This document shows positions 13,306 to 18,904 of a DNA stretch of 18,904 nucleotides, piece by piece. Numbering within the stretch: the stretch's first letter is position 1; each line of letters begins with the position of its first letter. Under the pieces are notes generated by a model. The model was not told the origin of the DNA. It ran no database searches and was given only the letters and a program-made list of their open reading frames with translations. This stretch comes from UMGS1502 sp045545435 (GTDB taxonomy: Bacteria > Actinomycetota > Coriobacteriia > Coriobacteriales > Eggerthellaceae). The stretch is from assembly GCA_045545435.1 (NCBI GenBank), contig JAZQAV010000071.1, positions 1-18,904 of the forward strand. Direction: 5' to 3'. The position numbers and the translations under genes are program-made.

Positions 13306-16300
13306 ATGCTCCAGCTGGACAGCATCCGCAAGTCATACACGACGGGCGACTTTACCCAGGTAGCCCTTGATGACGTTTCCATCTCTTTTCGCGACAGCGA
13401 ATTTGCGGCGGTACTCGGCACGTCGGGCTCCGGCAAAACCACCATGCTCAACATCATCGGCGGACTTGATCATTACGATTCCGGCGACCTTATTATCGAC
13501 GGCATTTCAACCAAGCAGTACACCGACCGCGATTGGGACACCTACCGAAACCACCGAGTGGGTTTCATTTTCCAAAGCTACAACCTTATCCCCCATCAAA
13601 CCGTGCTCTCGAATGTTGAGCTGGCGCTCACCCTCACCGGCGTCGATCGCGCCGAGCGCCGCAAGCGCTCCATCGAAGCGCTTGAGCACGTTGGATTGGG
13701 CGAGCACATCAACAAGCGCCCCAACCAGCTCTCGGGCGGCCAAATGCAGCGCGTCGCCATTGCCCGCGCCCTGGTAAACGATCCCGAGATTGTTCTTGCC
13801 GACGAACCTACTGGCGCGCTTGACACCGACACCGGCATTCAGGTTATGGAAATCCTTAAATCCATAGCCAACGACCGCTTGGTGGTTATGGTTACGCACA
13901 ACCCCGATCTGGCCGAGCAGTACGCAACGCGCATCATCAGCTTAAAAGACGGCCGCATCGTAGGCGACAGCAACCCGTTTACGGCACCAGTCGATGCCGC
14001 CAGCGATGCCGCAGCAAGCGTTGCGCCCGCGGCGGTGGCAACTGCCGGTTTTGTTGCGACAGGCACCAATGCTGCAGACGATATGAGCGGTACCGCTGCG
14101 GAACGGGCTACCTACGGCGAAGCTGGAACTGTTGGCACTTCCGATGCGGCGCCAATCGCCGGAGCTGCAGAAGCGCTCGACTCCGAAAACACGGCAGAGC
14201 TTCCGCACGTATCAGCGGCTGAAGCTGGAAAAGTTACCCCTGCTGCTTATGCCACCGACACTCCCACCGGAGCCGCCGGGGTCGCCGCGGCGGCGGCCAG
14301 CCTTGGCAGCGCTGTGAGCGGAGCAGTTGGCGGCAAGGGCAATTCCGCAAAAGGAAACCGCAAAGCCAGCATGTCGTTTTTAACTGCGCTGTCGCTGTCG
14401 TTCAACAATCTTATGACCAAAAAGGGTCGCACCGCGCTTACCGCGTTCGCCGGATCCATTGGCATCATCGGCATTGCCGCTATCCTGGCTTTGTCCAACG
14501 GCGTGAACAACTACATCGCCGACACCGAAGAAGAGGCGCTTACCAGCTATCCGCTTACCATCACCAAGTCAAGTTTCGACCTCTCTTCGCTGATTGGAGC
14601 TTCCGCAGGAAGCGGTTCGTCGCGCAACGTTGCGAGCCCCGCGCCCGACGAAGAACGCACCGTTAACAGCGTTATTCCCGAGTTCACCATCATGAGCGAC
14701 ATGTTCGCCCGCGTGCGCAACAACGACCTTTCCGCCTTCAAAGCCTATATCGAAAGCGGCCAATCGAACATTTACGACTATGTGAACACCATCCAGTACA
14801 ACTACGGCGTTACCCCGCTGGTATACATGGACAACCCCAACGAAAACGGCGTCGTGCAAATTAACCCCTCCTCAATGGCGAACATGATGTCCAACGGCCT
14901 CAATTCATCGTCATCGCTGATGGGAACCTCCAGCGCCATGAGTTCATGGCAAGAAATGCTGGACAATCGCGAGATTCTCGAAGAGCAAATGGAAGTTGTG
15001 GAAGGCAGATGGCCGGAAAGCTACGACGAAGTGGTACTGGTGCTGTCAAGCCGCGGGCGAATCTCCGACTTCACCTTGTACAGCTTGGGCGTGTACGATC
15101 CCAAGGTTATGAAAGAGATGACCCAACAAGCGCTTAACGGCGAAGAGGTTGTGGTCCCCGAGCTTGAAAAAAACTTTACGTACGCCGACGCTTTGAATCT
15201 TACGTTTGCCGTCGTTCCTTCAAGCTCGCTGTACACGCTTAACGCCGAGCAAGGCACGTGGACGAACATGTCCAACGAAACCGAGTACATGACCAACCTC
15301 ATCAACAACGAGGCCATTCACCTGCGCGTTGTAGGCGTGGTGAAAGCCGCGGAGGGCGCTTCTACCACGCTTATGACGGAAGGCGTTGGCTATTTGCCCG
15401 AGCTCACCTACGAGCTCATGCGCCGCGCCTCCGCGTCCGAAATTGTGCAGCAGCAACTGGCAAACAGCAATGTTGACGTGTTCACAGGCCGCACGTTCGA
15501 AGAGCTGCAGGACGAGCAGGGCAAGAAATTTGACATGGAGTCCATGTTCTCAATCGACGAAGCGGCGCTGCAGAGTGCCTTCAGCGTTGACACGAGCGCC
15601 TTCAGCGGGCTGGGCAACATCAGCCTCGATTTAAGCGGGCTCGATATGTCATCGATGGGAAGCTCCATCGACTTCTCGAATCTTGACCTCTCTTCGCTCA
15701 CCACCGTCATCAACGCCGAAACAATTGCGCGCATGATGCAAGGAGCGCCTGCGCTTGACCTGTCGGATGTGACGGGCGACATGAGCCCCGAACAGCGCCA
15801 AGCGCTCCAGACTGCTCAAAATGCGCTGATAGCAGGTTACCTGTCGTACGCCACGCAAAACGCGAGCACCTATACCGATGCCTCGGGCGCTATGAACTTC
15901 TCCGCCGCTTACGATGACTACATTGCCACTCCCGAAGGACAAGCCCAACTGGCAGGCCTTCGTGCGGCATCGGGTGACGCTTATGCGGATGCGGTTCAAA
16001 ACGCCACGCGCGACTATATGACCGGTCAGTTGGCACCGTATCTTACCCAACAAATGGCCGCGCTCATGACGCAGGCCGCAAGCGTGGTAGCCTCCGAAAT
16101 GTCGCGTCAGATGGCCGCCCAGATGGCAGCGGCCTCAAGCAAGATGGGCTCTCAGCTTGCCAGCACTATTTCAAGCCAGCTTTCCAGCCAGTTCTCTTCG
16201 CTGTCATACGCTATGGCAAACGCCTTTAGCTTCGACGCAAACGCCTTCGCGAACGCCATCCAGTTCAACATGACGCAGGAAGACCTTACGTCGCTGCTCA

Positions 16301-16947
16301 CCAACTACATGAACGCCGAAGAGCTCACCTACAGCGCGAACCTTACCAAACTGGGTTACGCGGCAATGGAGGACCCCTACTCCATCTACATCTACCCGAT
16401 AGATTTCCCCGCCAAAGAATCGGTGATGAGCATCATCGACGATTACAACAGCAAGATGGAGGCTCAGGGGCAAGACGACTCGGTTATCCAATACACCGAC
16501 ATCGTGGGCGCGCTCATGAGCTCGGTAACCGATATCGTGAACACTATCAGCTTGGTGCTGGTGGCCTTTGTGGCAATTTCGCTGGTGGTAAGTTCCATCA
16601 TGATCGCGATTATCACCTACATCTCGGTGCTGGAGCGCCGCAAGGAAATTGGTATTTTGCGCGCGATGGGTGCCTCTAAGCTCAACATCGCCAACATCTT
16701 CAATGCCGAGACCATCATCGAGGGCTTTATCTCGGGCGTGTTCGCCATCGCGGCGGTCTACATTGCTTCCGTGCCCGTTAATGCGTTCGTAGAAGAGGGC
16801 TGGAACGTTCCCAACGTGATGACCCTGCCCATCGAATCGGCCTTGATCTTGATTGCCATCAGCGTGTTCTTAACGTTTGTGGCGGGCCTTATCCCCTCCA
16901 GCATGGCATCGCGCCGCGACCCGGTGGAGGCTTTGAGGTCGGAATAA
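13306..16947 (+). CDS. Giant MacB/FtsX-type ABC transporter, ATPase and permease fused
   Basis: 1213 residues. The N-terminal ATPase has Walker A GTSGSGKT (38-45), Q-loop Q90, signature LSGGQ (142-146), Walker B with DEP (162-168) and switch H198. It belongs to the MacB/LolD class. A flexible Ala-rich linker covers about 225-352. One helix follows (about 377-398), then about 670 outer-face residues, then three helices near 1077-1105, 1135-1160 and 1175-1200. The FtsX/MacB coupling segment ERRKEIGILRAMGASK begins at about 1110. The fold is MacB-like (one plus three helices), so it probably works as a dimer that couples ATP hydrolysis to movement of the outer domain, rather than moving cargo through the bilayer. 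Substrate unknown; antimicrobial-peptide resistance, lipoprotein or envelope functions are all possible. The start has AAGGAA five to six bases upstream. No separate permease or regulator gene adjoins it. Confidence 0.93.
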   Translation: MLQLDSIRKSYTTGDFTQVALDDVSISFRDSEFAAVLGTSGSGKTTMLNIIGGLDHYDSGDLIIDGISTKQYTDRDWDTYRNHRVGFIFQSYNLIPHQTVLSNVELALTLTGVDRAERRKRSIEALEHVGLGEHINKRPNQLSGGQMQRVAIARALVNDPEIVLADEPTGALDTDTGIQVMEILKSIANDRLVVMVTHNPDLAEQYATRIISLKDGRIVGDSNPFTAPVDAASDAAASVAPAAVATAGFVATGTNAADDMSGTAAERATYGEAGTVGTSDAAPIAGAAEALDSENTAELPHVSAAEAGKVTPAAYATDTPTGAAGVAAAAASLGSAVSGAVGGKGNSAKGNRKASMSFLTALSLSFNNLMTKKGRTALTAFAGSIGIIGIAAILALSNGVNNYIADTEEEALTSYPLTITKSSFDLSSLIGASAGSGSSRNVASPAPDEERTVNSVIPEFTIMSDMFARVRNNDLSAFKAYIESGQSNIYDYVNTIQYNYGVTPLVYMDNPNENGVVQINPSSMANMMSNGLNSSSSLMGTSSAMSSWQEMLDNREILEEQMEVVEGRWPESYDEVVLVLSSRGRISDFTLYSLGVYDPKVMKEMTQQALNGEEVVVPELEKNFTYADALNLTFAVVPSSSLYTLNAEQGTWTNMSNETEYMTNLINNEAIHLRVVGVVKAAEGASTTLMTEGVGYLPELTYELMRRASASEIVQQQLANSNVDVFTGRTFEELQDEQGKKFDMESMFSIDEAALQSAFSVDTSAFSGLGNISLDLSGLDMSSMGSSIDFSNLDLSSLTTVINAETIARMMQGAPALDLSDVTGDMSPEQRQALQTAQNALIAGYLSYATQNASTYTDASGAMNFSAAYDDYIATPEGQAQLAGLRAASGDAYADAVQNATRDYMTGQLAPYLTQQMAALMTQAASVVASEMSRQMAAQMAAASSKMGSQLASTISSQLSSQFSSLSYAMANAFSFDANAFANAIQFNMTQEDLTSLLTNYMNAEELTYSANLTKLGYAAMEDPYSIYIYPIDFPAKESVMSIIDDYNSKMEAQGQDDSVIQYTDIVGALMSSVTDIVNTISLVLVAFVAISLVVSSIMIAIITYISVLERRKEIGILRAMGASKLNIANIFNAETIIEGFISGVFAIAAVYIASVPVNAFVEEGWNVPNVMTLPIESALILIAISVFLTFVAGLIPSSMASRRDPVEALRSE

Positions 16948-17015
16948 TCCCAAGCGACCGAAGCAAAGCGTTCGGACCAAAACGCTCGGACCAAGGCGTC
17001 CACTGCCAACAAGCA

Positions 17016-17051
17016 AAAAAGCGATGTCCGCAAACGCGGGCATCGCTTTTT
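17016..17051. terminator. Strong bidirectional intrinsic terminator
   Basis: A 16-bp stem (17016-17031 with 17036-17051, one G-T wobble) around a four-base loop. The plus transcript ends in TTTTTGGTTTT and the minus transcript in TTTTTT. It lies between the convergent ABC transporter and aminotransferase genes and serves both. Confidence 0.92.
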
Positions 17052-17132
17052 GGTTTTGCCAGTCGTGCCAAACATCGGTAGCGGTCTGCTTCACGACGCA
17101 GGCAACCACTGCGCACGGCGCGAGCAGCGGAT

Positions 17133-18314
17133 TTACGCCTCGTAATCGGCCTTCAGAGCCTCCCACGCACCACGGGAGTTCTTGATAGTGTCAGGCGAGA
17201 TGCAGTAGCTGCAACGAACCCAACCGGTGATGCCGAAGCTGTTGGACGGGACAATAAGCAGGTCATGCTTTTTAGCCTGCTCGGAGAACGCCTCAGCGTC
17301 ATCCTCGAGGGCCTTCACCCACAGATAGAAAGCGCCATCGGGAGAGATGAACTGGTAGCCCAGCTCGCTCAGCATATCGGTGAGCAGCTTGCGGTTCTCG
17401 CGATAGGCTTCAACATCGGAAGGAAGGCCGATGCAGTCCTTGATAACGTACTGGTACGTTGCCGGCGCGCAGATGAAGCCCAACGCGCGACCAGCACCTG
17501 CGATGGCGGCGGAAACCTTCTCGACGCCCTCGATACGATCGGATGCGTACACATAGCCAATGCGCTCGCCCGGCAGAGAGAGGCTCTTTGCCCAGGAATA
17601 GCAGATAATGGTGTTGTCGTAGTAGTTGGCCGTGAACGGAACCTCCAGGTCGTACACGATTTCACGGTACGGCTCGTCGCTGAGCAGGTAAATGGGGTGA
17701 CCATACTCGTCCTGCTTCGCATTCATGAGCGCCGCAAGATCCTTGATGTTCTGCTCGGAGTACACGCAGCCCACCGGGTTGTTGGGCGAGTTGATGATGA
17801 CCATGGCGGTCTTCGGCGTAATAGCCTCGCGCAGAGCATCGATATCAAGCTGGAAGTCGGACTCGCGCATCATCACTTCAACGCACGTGCAGTCAGCCGT
17901 TTCGATCATAACTTTGTACTCGGGGAAGTACGGAGCGTTTACGATAACCTCGTCACCGGGGTTGGTGAGAGCAGCAATGGTGATATCCAGAGCGGCCGTT
18001 GCACCAGCGGTCATGTACACCTGCTGCGGCTTTGCGGGAATGCCAAAGCGCTCGCGCAGGTTGTCGGCTACGGCCTGGCGCACGCTGAAATCACCGGCGG
18101 CCATGGTGTAGCCGTGAAGCGCTACGGGGTCGGTGTTCGCCAGCTCAATTACCTTGTCCTGAACCGCTTGCGGAGAAGGAACCGACGGATTGCCGATCGA
18201 GTAGTCGTACACGTTCTCGGCGCCAATTTCAGCAGCGCGCGAGAGACCGTAGGCAAACAGCTGACGGATTGCCGAAGGCTCTTCGCCCAGGGCAAGCATT
18301 CTTGGATTGATCAT
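17133..18314 (-). CDS. PLP-dependent class I/II aminotransferase
   Basis: A 393-residue cytosolic fold-type I aminotransferase, probably acting on aspartate, alanine or aromatic amino acids; the exact substrate cannot be read. Landmarks from ATG 18314: YDYSIGNPSVPSP near 36-48, the cofactor-phosphate segment MTAGATAALD (101-110), Y129 in NAPYFPEY, N179 in INSPNNPVG, D213 in LSDEPY, the Schiff-base lysine K243 in SWAKSLSLPGERIGY with R251, and a substrate-carboxylate arginine probably in GWVRCSY. ATG 18314 is preferred over GTG 18362 because the intervening stretch resembles a leader. The ribosome-binding site is modest (AGAG eight bases upstream). Single gene, convergent with the ABC transporter. 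Confidence 0.93.
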   Translation of the reverse strand: MINPRMLALGEEPSAIRQLFAYGLSRAAEIGAENVYDYSIGNPSVPSPQAVQDKVIELANTDPVALHGYTMAAGDFSVRQAVADNLRERFGIPAKPQQVYMTAGATAALDITIAALTNPGDEVIVNAPYFPEYKVMIETADCTCVEVMMRESDFQLDIDALREAITPKTAMVIINSPNNPVGCVYSEQNIKDLAALMNAKQDEYGHPIYLLSDEPYREIVYDLEVPFTANYYDNTIICYSWAKSLSLPGERIGYVYASDRIEGVEKVSAAIAGAGRALGFICAPATYQYVIKDCIGLPSDVEAYRENRKLLTDMLSELGYQFISPDGAFYLWVKALEDDAEAFSEQAKKHDLLIVPSNSFGITGWVRCSYCISPDTIKNSRGAWEALKADYEA

Positions 18315-18346
18315 CGGTTGCTCTTTTCTCTTCTGGAATACGAACT

Positions 18347-18376
18347 TTATTGATACATGCACATTATTGAAACATG
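18347..18376. repeat. 13-bp direct repeat in the aminotransferase leader
   Basis: TTATTGATACATG (18347-18359) and TTATTGAAACATG (18364-18376) differ at one base and repeat every 17 bases. They lie 33-62 bases upstream of the aminotransferase ATG. Possible regulator-binding pair or part of an AT-rich promoter; no convincing -35/-10 pair was identified. Confidence 0.5.
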
Positions 18377-18535
18377 AACGTTTCCACTATAGGGCTAAAA
18401 CACGCAAGCGATGTGGCATTTTTCGCGAACGCACGAGCAAAACAATGTTACGCAAAGCATTCGCAACAAATCCGCCGAGAAGAGAGAATGCGGCATGAGG
18501 GCCACGGCTTTTGCCTGAGCCGGAAGCCCGGCGCG

Positions 18536-18904
18536 TTATCCATCGTATTCAAACGGGTTGATAATTGAGAGTCCATCAATGTAGTCGAAGTCCTTGGTAT
18601 TTCGCGTAACCAGTGTCACGTTGTTGCGCAAGCACATTGCCGCGATCATGAAATCTTCTATCGTGCCAGCGTGTCCAGCATCATGCGCCTGCTGCCGCAC
18701 CGTTGCGCAAAGGTAACCGCAAAACGCATCGAACGAAAGCGTTCTATCGGCGCAATCTCTCACAATTGCATCAATCACGTCTTTCAATACCGTCTTTCGC
18801 TTGCCATCGGGCAAACGAAAGACGCCGTAGTACAGCTCCTCGAGCGTAACAGAGGTTACTCCTACCTGTTCTTCGTGGTCTTGAAGCCATGCAACAACGT
18901 GATG
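18536..18904 (-). CDS. VapC-like PIN-domain toxin, 5' end cut by window edge
   Basis: The frame is open from the window end to the TAA at 18536, giving 122 residues; PIN toxins are usually 130-140, so about 15 N-terminal residues with the first catalytic Asp are outside. VTSVTLEELYYG carries the conserved Glu. TIEDFMIAAMCLRNNVTLVTRNTKDF holds the next acidic residue (ED) and the final D of the T-R-N-x-x-D-F motif. This resembles the FitB/VapC class: a metal-dependent RNase that cleaves tRNA or rRNA when its antitoxin is lost. The antitoxin gene would normally lie immediately upstream, beyond 18904. A GCCGG-GCTT-CCGGC hairpin follows the stop. Identification is firm; the toxin-antitoxin pairing is inference. 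Confidence 0.85.
   Translation of the reverse strand, partial: HHVVAWLQDHEEQVGVTSVTLEELYYGVFRLPDGKRKTVLKDVIDAIVRDCADRTLSFDAFCGYLCATVRQQAHDAGHAGTIEDFMIAAMCLRNNVTLVTRNTKDFDYIDGLSIINPFEYDG

Noticed and set aside
16967..16994. Repeat of CGTTCGGACCAA / CGCTCGGACCAA after the ABC transporter
   Set aside because: Only two short imperfect copies, with no structure or link to a gene; likely chance in a gap.
1..18904. CRISPR array, tRNA, rRNA or insertion sequence
   Set aside because: No regularly spaced repeats, cloverleaf, rRNA sequence, transposase or terminal inverted repeats were seen on reading through the window.

Overview
The window is a moderately GC-rich bacterial chromosome segment with mostly housekeeping and transport genes and short intergenic gaps. 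The gene mix suggests an anaerobic, Gram-positive-type actinobacterium, most likely a coriobacterium (Eggerthellaceae-like): a CGGC-domain protein, a flavodoxin/flavin-reductase pair, a giant MacB/FtsX-type ABC fusion, and Shine-Dalgarno-led ATG starts. This placement is inference from gene style; no rRNA or other taxonomic marker is present.

Left part (1-4600): an edge-truncated Maf pyrophosphatase and an unrecognised 237-residue protein lie on the minus strand and probably form an operon. A 343-base gap follows, then tilS (tRNA-Ile lysidine synthase, minus). tilS is divergent from an EamA/DMT exporter, with two closely packed promoters between them. The exporter converges on a small CGGC-domain cysteine protein, and a 33-bp tandem repeat lies between the two.

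Middle (4600-10400): an alanine/glycine:cation symporter on the plus strand converges on a minus-strand redox cluster. That cluster is a flavodoxin-type iron-sulfur-like protein, a flavin-reductase-fold protein and, upstream, a short broken reading frame that looks like the start of another flavin reductase. Next is the most unusual gene: a CBS-pair / SGNH-like / citrate-lyase-ligase-like nucleotidyltransferase of about 700 residues, split by an apparent one-base frameshift, with its own promoter and no citrate lyase genes nearby. An AT-rich 380-base gap with a possible mini-gene separates it from the next block.

Right part (10400-18904): an RlmD-type 23S rRNA m5U methyltransferase (minus) without the usual TRAM domain; a YvlD/phage-holin-4 type membrane protein and an unrecognised soluble protein (plus); a structured 332-base gap; then a 1213-residue ABC transporter that fuses ATPase and permease and carries a huge extracellular domain. 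A strong bidirectional terminator lies between it and a convergent class I/II aminotransferase. The window ends in a truncated VapC-like PIN toxin.

No rRNA, tRNA, CRISPR array, insertion sequence or phage structural gene was seen. The leads most worth following are the frameshifted three-part nucleotidyltransferase, the giant ABC fusion, the broken flavin-reductase-like frame and several structured intergenic stretches.
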